Shown here: one piece after another, positions 1-8,908 of the stretch
How positions within the stretch are numbered: the first letter of the stretch is position 1
Layout: each line of letters starts with the position of its first letter
From: G965212005 sp965212005
GTDB taxonomy: Bacteria > Pseudomonadota > Gammaproteobacteria > Porifericomitales > Porifericomitaceae
NCBI GenBank assembly: GCA_965212005.1
Contig: OZ243038.1
Coordinates: 1,550,001 to 1,614,000, forward strand
Reading direction: 5' to 3'
Length of the DNA: 64,000 nt
Notes under the pieces: model-generated
What the model was told of the DNA's origin: nothing
The model's database searches: none
What the model saw: only the letters and a program-made list of their open reading frames with translations
Translations under genes and position numbers: made by a program

Positions 1-18
1 TCTTTGACAGACCTTGTT

Positions 19-48
19 TTGACTAAGGTTTGCAAAATTATTTACTAT
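19..48 (+). promoter_or_regulatory. Putative sigma70 promoter of rpmH-rnpA
   Basis: TTGACT at 19-24 and TACTAT at 43-48 are separated by 18 nt, about 60 nt upstream of the rpmH start. A promoter here fits the usual transcription of rpmH-rnpA away from the dnaA side. This is motif reading only; an alternative TTGACA at 4-9 lacks a well-spaced -10 box. Confidence 0.45.
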
Positions 49-109
49 ATGGCCCGGTTTGATTGAGGGGCGCATCGTGGTGTCCCTCGGATGCAGAGGA
101 TTGATTCGG

Positions 110-244
110 GTGAAAAGAACCTACCAGCCTAATAATCGCAAGCGCAAACGCTGCCACGGATTCCGGGCACGCATGCGGACCCGGGGGGGCCGCGCTATTT
201 TGCGGCGACGACGTGCGAAACGGCGTAGCGAACTGACTGTTTGA
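110..244 (+). CDS. rpmH: 50S ribosomal protein bL34
   Basis: This is the very basic 44-residue protein of the large ribosomal subunit. From the GTG at 110 it reads VKRTYQP, then KRKRCHGFRARM and the RRRRAKRR tail, which is the family signature from end to end. A longer in-frame ATG at 59 exists, but bL34 begins at the (M/V)KRTYQP motif and is normally 44-46 residues, so the GTG is preferred. rnpA follows after 4 nt, the near-universal bacterial order. The gene probably shares one promoter with rnpA, at 19-48. Confidence 0.95.
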   Translation: MKRTYQPNNRKRKRCHGFRARMRTRGGRAILRRRRAKRRSELTV

Positions 245-248
245 ACTT

Positions 249-614
249 GTGTCCGGGCAAGGATGCAGGCGGTTTCGGCGCAAGTATCGTCTTACCTTGG
301 CCAGTGAAATATCGCGCCTGCGCCGCTCCGCATGTCGATACGGCGATCGGTATTTCCGGGTGAACGTCTTGGCCAATGACCGGGATTATCCGAGGCTATG
401 TATAACCGTGCCGCGCGCGCGGGTTCGTCTGGGGGTCGCTCGGAACCAGGTTAAACGCCTGATTCGGGAGAGTTTTCGCCATTCTATCGATCTGTTGAAG
501 GGGAAAGACGTATTGGTGCGGGTTCGGCACTCGATGCAACCGCTGGAGAAGGAAGCCGTACGAGCGGTGCTGTTATGCCACTGGAAACGAATACACGCAC
601 AATGCGGGCACTGA
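249..614 (+). CDS. rnpA: Ribonuclease P protein component
   Basis: Basic 121-residue protein subunit of RNase P, which helps the RNA subunit remove 5' leaders from pre-tRNAs. The family signature ARNQVKRLIRESFR (about residues 64-77) is intact, preceded by PRARVRLGVA. The start is GTG at 249, just after rpmH. The 3' end overlaps the start of yidD by 13 nt, as in many bacteria. The length is typical. Confidence 0.93.
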   Translation: MSGQGCRRFRRKYRLTLASEISRLRRSACRYGDRYFRVNVLANDRDYPRLCITVPRARVRLGVARNQVKRLIRESFRHSIDLLKGKDVLVRVRHSMQPLEKEAVRAVLLCHWKRIHAQCGH

Positions 615-811
615 TGATCTTCTTGATTCGGTCCTACCGAATGGTGCTTTCTCCGCTGCTGGGCGGTTGCTGCCGTTTTCATCCCAGTTGCTCGGCATAC
701 GCGGAAGAAGCGATCCGCCGCCACGGGCCGGTGCGCGGCGGCTGGATGGCGGCTTGGCGCATCCTGCGCTGTCAGCCTTTCTGCCCAGGCGGGTCGGATC
801 CGGTTCCGTAG
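602..811 (+). CDS. yidD: Membrane protein insertion efficiency factor YidD
   Basis: A 69-residue YidD protein, a small inner-membrane-associated factor thought to assist YidC in membrane protein insertion. It shows the conserved Cys pattern GCCRFHPSCSAYAEEAIRRHG and then RILRCQPFCPGG near the C terminus. The ATG at 602 overlaps the end of rnpA, and yidC follows 46 nt downstream, so the local order is the standard rnpA-yidD-yidC. A 9-codon longer in-frame start at 575 is less likely, because YidD starts just before the first hydrophobic stretch. Confidence 0.9.
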   Translation: MRALMIFLIRSYRMVLSPLLGGCCRFHPSCSAYAEEAIRRHGPVRGGWMAAWRILRCQPFCPGGSDPVP

Positions 812-857
812 CCGGACTTCCCGGACCTTTCCCGACTTTTCAGGGAGTTCTCTCTGG

Positions 858-2546
858 ATGGAGATACAGCGCACAATTTTGATCTTCGCCTCCGGCTTTT
901 GTGGGTTGCTGCTTTGGCAGACCTGGCAACGCGATTACGGGGCGCCGTTGGAGCCGCCGGTCGTTCCCGCCGCAGAAGAGCCGATCGCGTTGCCAGGGGC
1001 CAACCGCCCGGTCGCCAGTCCCCGTCCGGACCTGCCTGAATTGCCGGAAGAAGACCGCTCGGCCCTGGCGCTCCTACCGGACCGGCCCGCGGCCACGGAG
1101 CAGGCCCTGATCCAGGTTTCCACGGATGTGCTGAATCTGCGTATCGATCCGCAAGGGGGCATTATCCGTTACGCAAGTCTGCCAAAATTCCCGGTCGCGG
1201 TGGAGCGCCCGGATGAGCCGCTGGTTCTGCTGGACAGCAATTCGCAGGATCACTCCCAGATTCAGGGCGGAATTCTTAGCCGCCAGCAAGCCCCGACCCA
1301 CGAAGCCCGTTTCCAGGTTGACCAGGAACGCTACGAACTGCAACGCGAGAAGCTTACGGTTCCGCTGTACTGGATGGATGAGGCGCAAAACCTGCGCGTG
1401 GAAAAAAACTATACCTTCCACCAGGGCAGCTACCTGGTGGACGTTAGCTACCAGGTCCACAATGTGGGCGAGCAACCCTGGCAGGGACGCGCCTACTCGC
1501 AACTGCAGCGCAGCGAGCCGAATGTTTCCTGGAGCCTGTGGCAACCGATCAGGAGTTATATCGGCGCGGCGCTGTCCAGTCCCGAGGACCCCTACCAGCG
1601 CATCGATTTTTCAGATATGGGCAAGCAGGCGCTAAACCAGACCATCCCCGGCGGGTGGGCCGCATTCCTGCAGCATTATTTTCTGAGCGCCCTGATCCCG
1701 GTCAGTCAGGCACCGTATCACTACTACACGCTAACGCCGGGCAACAACTTGTACATCATCGGCTCGATCGCCCCTGCGCTTAGCCTGGCGCCGGGTGAAA
1801 AAGGCACCGCGCTGGGCCATCGCCTGTATATAGGGCCGAAATACCAGGATCAACTGGCCGAGATCGCCCCGAATCTGAATTTGACCATAGACTACGGCTG
1901 GCTTTGGATCATCTCTCACTTCCTGTTTGTCATCCTGTCCTGGTTTCACGGTTGGGTCGGCAATTGGGGAGTGGCGATCATCCTGCTAACCGCCCTGGTC
2001 AAACTGGCCTTTTATCCGCTCTCTGCGCTCGGTTACCGCTCTATGGCCAAAATGCGCCACTTCCAGCCCAAGATAACCGCCCTGCAACAACGCTACGGAG
2101 ACGATCGGGCGGGCATGCAGAAGGCCTTGATGCAGCTCTATCGCCAGGAGAAGATCAACCCCTTCCAGGGCTGTTTGCCGATACTGGTGCAGATCCCGGT
2201 ATTCATCGCCCTGTACTGGGTGCTGTTAGAGGGAGTCGAGTTGAGACAGGCCGGGTTCATCGGGTGGATTCAGGACCTGTCCTTGCGGGACCGCTATTTC
2301 ATCCTCCCGCTGTTGATGGGAGTCACTATGCTGTTGCAGCAAAAGCTAAGTCCCAAGCCGCCGGACCCGGTACAGCAGAAGATCATGAGCATACTCCCGA
2401 TCGTATTCACCTTGTTCATCGCCTTTTTCCCTTCCGGCTTGGTGCTCTACATGCTGGTGAACAGTCTGCTGTCGATACTGCAGCAGTGGTATGTAAACTC
2501 TCGTTTGGGCCTCTCCCTTCCGGCAACAAGAGGAGCAGACAAATAG
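858..2546 (+). CDS. yidC: Membrane protein insertase YidC
   Basis: 562-residue YidC/Oxa1/Alb3 insertase, which integrates and folds inner-membrane proteins with or without SecYEG. It has an N-terminal membrane anchor (residues 4-20), a large periplasmic domain typical of Gram-negative YidC (about 60-330), then the 60KD_IMP core with helices from about 350. Conserved segments WGVAIILLTALVK, KITALQQRYGDD and NPFQGCLPILVQIPVFIALYWVL are present, and the C-terminal helices read FPSGLVLYMLVNSLLSILQQW. The stop codon overlaps the proposed start of mnmE, suggesting translational coupling. Confidence 0.96.
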   Translation: MEIQRTILIFASGFCGLLLWQTWQRDYGAPLEPPVVPAAEEPIALPGANRPVASPRPDLPELPEEDRSALALLPDRPAATEQALIQVSTDVLNLRIDPQGGIIRYASLPKFPVAVERPDEPLVLLDSNSQDHSQIQGGILSRQQAPTHEARFQVDQERYELQREKLTVPLYWMDEAQNLRVEKNYTFHQGSYLVDVSYQVHNVGEQPWQGRAYSQLQRSEPNVSWSLWQPIRSYIGAALSSPEDPYQRIDFSDMGKQALNQTIPGGWAAFLQHYFLSALIPVSQAPYHYYTLTPGNNLYIIGSIAPALSLAPGEKGTALGHRLYIGPKYQDQLAEIAPNLNLTIDYGWLWIISHFLFVILSWFHGWVGNWGVAIILLTALVKLAFYPLSALGYRSMAKMRHFQPKITALQQRYGDDRAGMQKALMQLYRQEKINPFQGCLPILVQIPVFIALYWVLLEGVELRQAGFIGWIQDLSLRDRYFILPLLMGVTMLLQQKLSPKPPDPVQQKIMSILPIVFTLFIAFFPSGLVLYMLVNSLLSILQQWYVNSRLGLSLPATRGADK

Positions 2547-3889
2547 ACGGGGACACGATAGCCGCGCTGGCGACGGCGCCAGGGCAGGCGGCGATTGCGG
2601 TGATTCGCATTTCCGGTCCGCAGTCGGCGCGGATCGCCGAAACACTGACGGGTAATAAGCGATGGGAGCCGCGCCAGGCGCATTTGTGCCGGTTCCGTGA
2701 CGCCGCCGGAGAGATAATAGACCAGGGTTTGGCGCTGTGGTTTCCGGGCCCGGCCTCCTACACCGGTGAAGACCTGCTGGAGCTGCACGGGCACGGCGGC
2801 CTGGCCGCGCCGGCGCTATTGCTGGAGCGCGTTCTGGGACTCGGCGCACGGCCCGCCCGGCCCGGAGAGTTCACCGAACGGGCCTTTCACAACAACAAGC
2901 TCGACTTGGCCCAGGCCGAAGCGGTGGCCGATCTGATCGGCAGTCAGACCGGGGCCGCTGCCCGCAGCGCGCTGCGTTCTTTAGAGGGCGGCTTCTCCCG
3001 GCGCATCGCGGCGCTGCGGGCGGAGTTGATCGAAATACGCAAAGTCCTGGAGGCGTTGCTGGACTTCCCGGAGGAAGGTGATTGGTCGGAGCCAGGCGAA
3101 AACATCACACAGCGGCTGCAAAGTTTATCCGAGCGGGTTTCAGAGACAGACAAAGAAGCACGGTACGCGGAACTGCTGAGCCAGGGACTGGAACTGGCCA
3201 TCGTCGGCCCCCCCAACACCGGCAAGTCCACCCTGATGAATTCCCTGTGCGGGCGCGAGCTCGCGATCGTCTCCCCGCAGTCCGGAACCACCCGCGACCT
3301 CATTTGCGCCACCATCGACGTGGACGGTGTGCCGGTGCGGCTGACCGATACGGCGGGATTGCACACCAGCTCCGATGAGATTGAACAGGAAGGAATGCGC
3401 CGCGCCGGTCAGGCGATGGAACAGGCGGACTTGATATTGCTGGTGCAGGAAAACGAGAGCCCGTTGCCGGCATGGCCCGACGAACTCGCTGATCGCGATC
3501 AGCGGGAAGTCGTCCGAGTCCTCAACAAGATCGATCGCTGCGGTCGCTCGGCGGAATTATGTCGCGACGAAAGCGGTATTACGCTGTACCTGTCCGCCCG
3601 AACCGGGGATGGCCTGGACTTGCTGCGCCGCCTGATCCATGAGCAGGTCGGCGGGAGCGCTGCAACGGAAGGCGGCACCATGAGCGCTCGCCGCCGGCAT
3701 CTTCATGCCCTGCTTCGGGTACAGTCTTGCCTGCGCCGCGGCATACAGGTCTGGAAAGAGCGCCAGGCCACCGAACTGCTGGCCGAAGAGCTGAGTCAGG
3801 CCCAGAAAGCGTTGGGAGAGATCAGCGGGGAATACACCTCCGAGGAACTGCTGGGGGAGATTTTCTCCAGCTTCTGCATCGGCAAATAG
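2543..3889 (+). CDS. mnmE: tRNA modification GTPase MnmE
   Basis: MnmE acts with MnmG to make 5-carboxymethylaminomethyl-U34 in tRNAs. The N-terminal formyl-THF-binding domain starts at DTIAALATAPGQAAIAV. The G domain shows GPPNTGKST (G1), DTAG (G3) and NKID (G4), and the chain ends in the conserved FCIGK motif carrying the catalytic Cys. Length is 448 residues from the chosen start, against about 450 in the family. No ATG, GTG or TTG lies near the expected start: the codon at the family's usual position is ATA at 2543. It sits 7 nt after AAGAGGAG (2528-2535) and overlaps the yidC stop as ATAG. Without it the nearest GTG start would be about 20 codons upstream, inside yidC. Confidence 0.93.
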   Translation: MDGDTIAALATAPGQAAIAVIRISGPQSARIAETLTGNKRWEPRQAHLCRFRDAAGEIIDQGLALWFPGPASYTGEDLLELHGHGGLAAPALLLERVLGLGARPARPGEFTERAFHNNKLDLAQAEAVADLIGSQTGAAARSALRSLEGGFSRRIAALRAELIEIRKVLEALLDFPEEGDWSEPGENITQRLQSLSERVSETDKEARYAELLSQGLELAIVGPPNTGKSTLMNSLCGRELAIVSPQSGTTRDLICATIDVDGVPVRLTDTAGLHTSSDEIEQEGMRRAGQAMEQADLILLVQENESPLPAWPDELADRDQREVVRVLNKIDRCGRSAELCRDESGITLYLSARTGDGLDLLRRLIHEQVGGSAATEGGTMSARRRHLHALLRVQSCLRRGIQVWKERQATELLAEELSQAQKALGEISGEYTSEELLGEIFSSFCIGK

Positions 3890-4046
3890 CTTCCCTGCGC
3901 AGCGGCGGGGCGGGCGCACCGTCCACGGCCATCGAAAGCAGGAGTCATTGCCGTCCCGCGCTACGACCGGGGGCGGCCCGCCATGTCCGTGAGAGGCAAG
4001 GACCCGGAGGCGGACTCGATGCGCTCGCCGCAGCAGGGCCGATGCC

Positions 4047-5210
4047 TCAGTCTCGCGCCCGCCACGCCGCAGCGTAAAGCGCCAGCGTATCGGTCAGCAT
4101 CCTGGAGAGCGGGAAAGGACTGCGCGATGGCGGTTTCTCGCCGCTTTGAAGCAGCTTGCGCGCAGTCTCCGCTAACGCGTCCTGATCCCTGGGCGGACAC
4201 CTCCCCTGCGGAAACAGTGCCTGCAGGATCTCCGAGACCCCGCCATGATCATACCCCACTACCGGGACCCCTAAACTTAGCGCCTCCAGCGGGGCGCGGC
4301 CAAACGCTTCCGGTTTCTGCGACAGTGAAAAAGCCAACCGGGAAACGGACAGAATTTCCCGGATATCCGATCGAAAGCCCAGGAAGCTGATCTGCGCCTG
4401 CAAGTGTCTCTGCGCGACCAGTCCGTGCAACTGCTCAAAGTAACGCGAAGGGCCGGACTTGCCTGCCCCCAGAATCAGGCCGTGCGCCGGGAGGCCCTGC
4501 GCTTTGAGCCGGTCGATCAGTTCGATGAAATCCTCGATACCCTTTCTACGACTGATACGACCGGGCAAGGTCAGCAGCAGCTTACCATGCAGCTGCGGAT
4601 GCTCTTGTTGCCAGCGCGTCCGCCATGCCGGCGTGGGCTGAAATCCGTAAGGGAAATCCTGTGCGTTGATGCCGCGGGGAATAACGGTGATGCGATTCGA
4701 GTCTGCCCGGGGAAAGTGTTCCAGAATATAACGGCGGATAAACCCGGAGACGGCGATCACCCGATCCGTGCGCAGCATGATCTCGCTATAGCGGTTTACC
4801 GAGTAGGCCCCGTGGAAGGTGCTGATCCAGATCGGTCGGCGGGCGGGTGGCAGGCGGCGCAGGGCCAAGTGACAGATCCAAGCCGGCAGGCGGGAGCGCA
4901 CGTGCAATACATCGATCGTCCGTTGCAACAGCAGGGCACGCAGCCGGGGCACCCAGCGCAGGCTGAGCGGAGTTTTCCGGCCCAGCGTCCAGGCATAGTG
5001 CTCGCTGCCGGCCTGCGTCAGAGGCTCCACCAGCCGCCCACCGGCCGAGATGACGATAGAGGTGCCGCCGCTGCGAACGATGGCCGCCGCCAGCTCCAGC
5101 GTCCCGCGCTCCGCGCCGCCACCATCCAGCGCCGGCAAGACCTGCGCGACAGTGAAAGGCCGGCTCGGCGCCTCTCCCGGCGCAGACTCCAGCCGATTCC
5201 GCAGCGACAA
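4047..5210 (-). CDS. GT4-family glycosyltransferase
   Basis: 387-residue retaining glycosyltransferase of the GT-B fold, likely cytoplasmic and acting on lipopolysaccharide or another surface glycan. The N domain opens with VLPALDGGGAERGTLELA, a common GT4 start with a donor-side Gly loop. The C domain has the GT4 signature LPGRISRRKGIEDFIELI and the EX7E region PEAFGRAPLEALSLGVPVVGYDHGGVSEIL. No sugar specificity can be read from the sequence. It is the last gene of a leftward group ilvE - zinc-finger protein - glycosyltransferase, with a 13-nt gap to the zinc-finger gene. No other glycan genes are adjacent. Confidence 0.85.
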   Translation of the reverse strand: MSLRNRLESAPGEAPSRPFTVAQVLPALDGGGAERGTLELAAAIVRSGGTSIVISAGGRLVEPLTQAGSEHYAWTLGRKTPLSLRWVPRLRALLLQRTIDVLHVRSRLPAWICHLALRRLPPARRPIWISTFHGAYSVNRYSEIMLRTDRVIAVSGFIRRYILEHFPRADSNRITVIPRGINAQDFPYGFQPTPAWRTRWQQEHPQLHGKLLLTLPGRISRRKGIEDFIELIDRLKAQGLPAHGLILGAGKSGPSRYFEQLHGLVAQRHLQAQISFLGFRSDIREILSVSRLAFSLSQKPEAFGRAPLEALSLGVPVVGYDHGGVSEILQALFPQGRCPPRDQDALAETARKLLQSGEKPPSRSPFPLSRMLTDTLALYAAAWRARD

Positions 5211-5223
5211 AATCAGCGGAACT

Positions 5224-5433
5224 CTATTCTTCCTTTCTGAGCACGAATTCCGTTCCGCAATAGGGGCACTTTGCGTAGCCGTCCGCCTCTATAGGCAGGT
5301 AAACGCGCGGGTGCGAGTCCCACAGGCTCAGCCGGGGCAGCGGGCAGTGCAAAGGCAAATCCTGCTGCCCGACCTGGTAACGGACGCGGTGCTCAGGGGG
5401 AGCCGACTTGCTGTCTTCGCTCCTGCTGGGCAT
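5224..5433 (-). CDS. Zinc-finger domain protein (zf-CHCC type)
   Basis: A 69-residue protein with Cys at LHCPLP, a His at WDSHPRVYLPIE and the C-terminal pair YAKCPYCGTEFVL. That spacing matches the zf-CHCC family, related to the zinc-binding end of complex I subunit NDUFS6. The bacterial role is unclear. The start overlaps the 3' end of ilvE by 41 nt, so the two are probably cotranscribed. ilvE next to a small zinc-finger protein and glycosyltransferases recurs in gammaproteobacteria as far as I recall. Confidence 0.8.
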   Translation of the reverse strand: MPSRSEDSKSAPPEHRVRYQVGQQDLPLHCPLPRLSLWDSHPRVYLPIEADGYAKCPYCGTEFVLRKEE

Positions 5434-6406
5434 GCTCGGCCTCGGATTTTTGCGTGCGGTTTTTCGCAGCGTCGGACGCCGACGCTGCGGGCTCCACCGG
5501 CGTCAGCCACGATGAGTACTGCGGGCTGCGGCCCTGCACCAGGTTAAAAAAGCGCTGCTGCAAGTCTTCGCAGATCGGCCCGCGCCTGCCATGGCCGATC
5601 GTTCGTCCATCGAGTTCCCGGACCGGCGTCACTTCGGCCGCCGTTCCAGTCAGGAAAACCTCGTCCGCGATATAGACCTCATCGCGCGTGATCAGCTTCT
5701 CAATGACCGAAAGCCCCTGGTCCCGGGCCAGGCCAAGGATCGTGTCCCGCGTGATCCCCTCCAGCGCCGCGGTCGTATAGGGCGTATACAGCGTGCCCCC
5801 GCGCACGATGAAAATATTCTCCCCGCTGCATTCGGCCACGTAGCCCGTCGTATCCAGCAGCAGCGCTTCATCGTATCCCTGCTCCTGCGCCTCGGTCAGC
5901 GCCAGCATCGAATTGATGTAGTGACCGTTCGCCTTGGCCTTGCCCATGCAGGCGTTCACATGATGCTTCACGTACGAAGAAGTCTTGACCCGGATGCCGC
6001 GCTCCAGCGCCTCCGCTCCCAGGTAAGTTTCCCAATGCCATGCGGCGACCACGGCCTGCACCTGCAGGTTCGCGGTGTGCAGGCCCATCCCTTGTGCGCC
6101 GAAGAAAAACATTGGCCGGATATAGGCGGAGGACAGACCGTTGATATGCACAGAGTCGATGCAGGCCTGCCGGATCACCTCCCGCTCAAACGGGCACCGC
6201 ATCCCCAGGATATGCGCCGAGTCAAACAGCCGGCGCAGGTGATCATCCAAGCGGAAAATGGCCGTGCCTCGCAGGGCCTGGTAGGCGCGGATGCCCTCAA
6301 AGGAGCCCATGCCATAGTGCAGGGTATGCGTCAGGACATGCACCCGGGCTTCCCGCCACGGGACCATTTCCCCATCCATCCAGATATATCCGTCTGACTT
6401 TTCCAA
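5393..6406 (-). CDS. ilvE: Branched-chain amino acid aminotransferase
   Basis: 337-residue fold-type IV PLP enzyme that transfers the amino group between glutamate and the 2-oxo acids of Leu, Ile and Val. Landmarks are MGSFEGIRAY near the N terminus, the PLP-lysine segment GKAKANGHYINSMLA, the E-containing loop YVAECSGENIFIV, and LEGITRDTIL with the later GTAAEVTPV phosphate/substrate loop. The C-terminal tail beyond about residue 305 is Ser/Ala/Gln-rich and longer than usual, overlapping the next gene. A D-amino-acid transaminase or ADC lyase is less likely given the EGIRAY and GTAAEVTPV motifs. Confidence 0.92.
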   Translation of the reverse strand: MEKSDGYIWMDGEMVPWREARVHVLTHTLHYGMGSFEGIRAYQALRGTAIFRLDDHLRRLFDSAHILGMRCPFEREVIRQACIDSVHINGLSSAYIRPMFFFGAQGMGLHTANLQVQAVVAAWHWETYLGAEALERGIRVKTSSYVKHHVNACMGKAKANGHYINSMLALTEAQEQGYDEALLLDTTGYVAECSGENIFIVRGGTLYTPYTTAALEGITRDTILGLARDQGLSVIEKLITRDEVYIADEVFLTGTAAEVTPVRELDGRTIGHGRRGPICEDLQQRFFNLVQGRSPQYSSWLTPVEPAASASDAAKNRTQKSEAEHAQQERRQQVGSP

Positions 6407-6814
6407 CTGTCGTCAACTTTATGATTTTGGCAACACAAAGCCCCACGCAGCACCCAGGCAGTGAAAGCGCAACTTCATGCGGCAATGCGATAATCCTCGT
6501 ATCATACCGGCTTTCGCGCCAAAATTCCATCGTGACGCAGCCGTCTCATTTCGTGAACGGCCAGCAGCGGACCCTCTTTATTTCGCGGACTCAACTTGCC
6601 TGTGCGGACGTCCCTTCTGCTTGGCAGAAGGCCTCGATGCTGCCGCAACGCAAGCCATGTCTTCGGGGCGGAGGGTGACCGGCCTCCCATGGCTGCCTGG
6701 GCGATGGCAGCGTGTCAGATATGCCGCGAGACTGCCTGCGGGGTTGGCATCGCGGTGGAAAAGAGGTAAAGTAGCGGCCCGTTATCGCCACCAGGTCATT
6801 GAAGGATCGAAGCC
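6407..6814. other. Intergenic region between ilvE and rpmB
   Basis: No convincing gene was found in these 408 nt; open frames here lack family signatures and overlap rpmB out of frame. It must hold the divergent promoters of ilvE and rpmB. The imperfect hairpin around 6615-6630 (CTTCTGC / GCAGAAG) has no T-run. Confidence 0.6.
6744..6772 (+). promoter_or_regulatory. Putative promoter of rpmB-rpmG
   Basis: TTGGCA at 6744-6749 and TAAAGT at 6767-6772 are spaced by 17 nt, 43 nt before the rpmB start. This is a good sigma70-like match by eye. Confidence 0.5.
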
Positions 6815-7051
6815 ATGCCCAAAGTTTGCCAGGTTACCGGAAAACGACCGCAGACAGGGAATAATGTTTCCCATGCCAATAATAAGACGAAGCGCCGTTT
6901 CTTTCCGAACCTTCAATATCACCGGTTCTGGGTACCGGAGGAGGAACGCTGGGTCCGTTTGCGGATCAGCAATCACGGCTTGCGGACCATCGACAAGAAG
7001 GGTATCCACCAGGTGCTGCAGGAAATCCGCGCCGCAGGCGGCAAGGTTTAG
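6815..7051 (+). CDS. rpmB: 50S ribosomal protein bL28
   Basis: 78-residue large-subunit protein. MPKVCQVTGKRPQTGNNVSHANNKTKRRF is the family N terminus, followed by WVRLRISNHGLRTIDKKGI. The length equals that of E. coli L28. rpmG lies 57 nt downstream, the usual two-gene operon. Confidence 0.96.
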   Translation: MPKVCQVTGKRPQTGNNVSHANNKTKRRFFPNLQYHRFWVPEEERWVRLRISNHGLRTIDKKGIHQVLQEIRAAGGKV

Positions 7052-7108
7052 TCTGCCGGTGTCGGCGCACATCGTCAGTCCGCAGCAATACAGTCCCGGA
7101 GATACGAA

Positions 7109-7264
7109 ATGAGAGAGAAGATTCGCATGGTGTCCAGCGCGGATACCGGACACTTTTATACGACTACAAAGAACAAGAGGACGATGACCGGGAAGCTGGA
7201 ATTGCGCAAATATGACCCGGTCGTGCGCAAACACGTCCTCTACCGCGAAGCCAAGATCAAGTAG
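7109..7264 (+). CDS. rpmG: 50S ribosomal protein bL33
   Basis: 51-residue protein reading MREKIRMVSSADTGHFYTTTKN and ending HVLYREAKIK. It is the Zn-independent form: the CxxC pairs of the C+ paralogue are absent. A GGAG lies shortly upstream of the ATG. It forms an operon with rpmB. A convergent desaturase gene follows after 177 nt; no clear terminator was seen between them. Confidence 0.95.
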   Translation: MREKIRMVSSADTGHFYTTTKNKRTMTGKLELRKYDPVVRKHVLYREAKIK

Positions 7265-7441
7265 GCGCCGGGGCGCCGACTACCTCCGCCCAGGGTGGCC
7301 CACCGTGACCCGCGCCAGGCGGAGCCGGTCGCCAGGCAGACTCCGATGGGAGTCCACCAGGAAGGCGATGGTCGACCAGAGGCAGGAGCTCGGTGTGCCC
7401 GGGCTCCATAACCCGCGACCATGGTGCGTGGATTTCCCCGG

Positions 7442-8629
7442 TCAGGCAGGGACGTTGCGCAAGGTGTAGTAGTGCAGCCGTTGGGCAAAATCCGACAGGG
7501 CCGCTATGCCGGTGGCCTCGGCCTGCCGGCACCACTCGCGCAACTGCTCCAGGCGCTGCTCGTCGCTGATCCGCCGCACCTGCTGCAGAGTCTCTTGCAG
7601 GCGCTCCCGGTGCAGGTACACAGCCTGCAGGATATTATTGCGCTTCAACAGGTTCTGCAGGCGCTTTTGGGAGTACTGGTCCAGCCGCGATTTGTGGCGG
7701 CAGATCAACCTGCCGGCGCGCCGCAGCAGGGCGCGCCGGGCGGGGGCGTCCACCTTACGCATTTCCTCTCGGTGCACGCGGCTCACCACTTCCCGGCGGT
7801 ATCGGGCCAGGACATGAACGTGATTCTGGACGATGGCCGCCAGCGCGTCCAGGTCCAATACTTTCTTGTTCTGATCGGCGATCAGTTCCGGGGCCACTTT
7901 CCGGATCTGGACCAGGCCCAGGGCCTGGAACAGCCGGAGGTAGAACCAGCCTATATCGAATTCCCACCACCGCGATGAGAATTTGGCGGAATTGGCAAAG
8001 GCGTGGTGATTGTTGTGCAGTTCCTCGCCACCGATAAACAATCCCCAGGGCACCAGGTTGGTGGAGGCGTCTGGGGTCTCGAAGTTGCGGTATCCGAACC
8101 AGTGGGCCAGACCGTTGATGACGCCCGCCGCCCAGATCGGGATCCACAGCATTTGTATGGCCCACACCGCAACCCCCGGTACGCCGAATAAGAGTACATC
8201 GATCAACAGCATCAGCCGGATCCCAAGCCCTTCCCTGGGCGTGTACAGGTTCCGCTCCAGCCAATCGTCCGGGGTGCCTTGTCCGTAGTCGCGCAGAGTC
8301 TGTTTGCAAGCGGCTTCCTTGCGGTATAACTCGGCGCCGGTCCATAGCACTTCGCTCAGGCTCAGCACCTGCGGACTGTGCGGGTCTTGCTCGGTTTCCA
8401 CCTTGGCGTGGTGTTTGCGATGCACGGCGACCCAAGCCTTGGTTACCATGCCGGTGGTCAGCCACAGCCAAAAGCGAAAGAAATGACTCAGCGCCGGGTG
8501 CATATCCAACCCTTTGTGCGCCTGGTACCGGTGCAGGAACACCGTCACCGTCACGATCGTGACGTGCGTCAGGGCTAGAGTGACAAGTACATAGCCCCAC
8601 CAAGGCAGGGAGAACAGGCCCCAGAACAT
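7442..8629 (-). CDS. Fatty acid desaturase (delta-9 acyl desaturase type)
   Basis: 395-residue integral membrane di-iron enzyme that introduces a double bond into acyl chains, adjusting membrane fluidity aerobically. The three histidine boxes are HRYQAH (about residues 33-38), HRKHHA (about 70-75) and HNNHH (about 207-211), with hydrophobic segments between them, as in acyl-CoA/acyl-lipid delta-9 desaturases. The C-terminal 130 residues form a long Arg/Gln/Leu-rich helical extension, probably a coiled coil. Divergent from the next gene, with 279 nt between them. Confidence 0.9.
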   Translation of the reverse strand: MFWGLFSLPWWGYVLVTLALTHVTIVTVTVFLHRYQAHKGLDMHPALSHFFRFWLWLTTGMVTKAWVAVHRKHHAKVETEQDPHSPQVLSLSEVLWTGAELYRKEAACKQTLRDYGQGTPDDWLERNLYTPREGLGIRLMLLIDVLLFGVPGVAVWAIQMLWIPIWAAGVINGLAHWFGYRNFETPDASTNLVPWGLFIGGEELHNNHHAFANSAKFSSRWWEFDIGWFYLRLFQALGLVQIRKVAPELIADQNKKVLDLDALAAIVQNHVHVLARYRREVVSRVHREEMRKVDAPARRALLRRAGRLICRHKSRLDQYSQKRLQNLLKRNNILQAVYLHRERLQETLQQVRRISDEQRLEQLREWCRQAEATGIAALSDFAQRLHYYTLRNVPA

Positions 8630-8908
8630 ATTTTGACCCCCGATCCAGAGAAAAGAGGGTTGTATATACTACTAAACACCCGAAAACGCAACTATCCGAG
8701 GCAAAATACCGGTCGGGAGCCGTCAGGGTCGCGGAGCGCCGACCCGCCCGTGACGGCGACTTCGCCTGCCAAATTGTTTAAAATAAAGGACTTTCCGCGA
8801 TGGTCCGATGGTCCAAGGTCAGGATGCATTCCGGTGGCAGGAGAACTCACACCGGGGTCGATGACGGTCTAGTCAGGGCCCGGCGCAAGCCATTAAGTTA
8901 AGGTTTTC

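Noticed and set aside
1904..2542. Long N-terminal extension of the mnmE frame back to 1904
   Set aside because: It runs through yidC out of frame and has no MnmE similarity; MnmE begins just before DTIAALAT.
3727..4200. Open frames over the mnmE end and the glycosyltransferase end
   Set aside because: No motif, no ribosome site, and overlap with conserved genes.
6477..7112. 211-residue frame across the rpmB promoter and gene
   Set aside because: Out of frame with rpmB and without family features.
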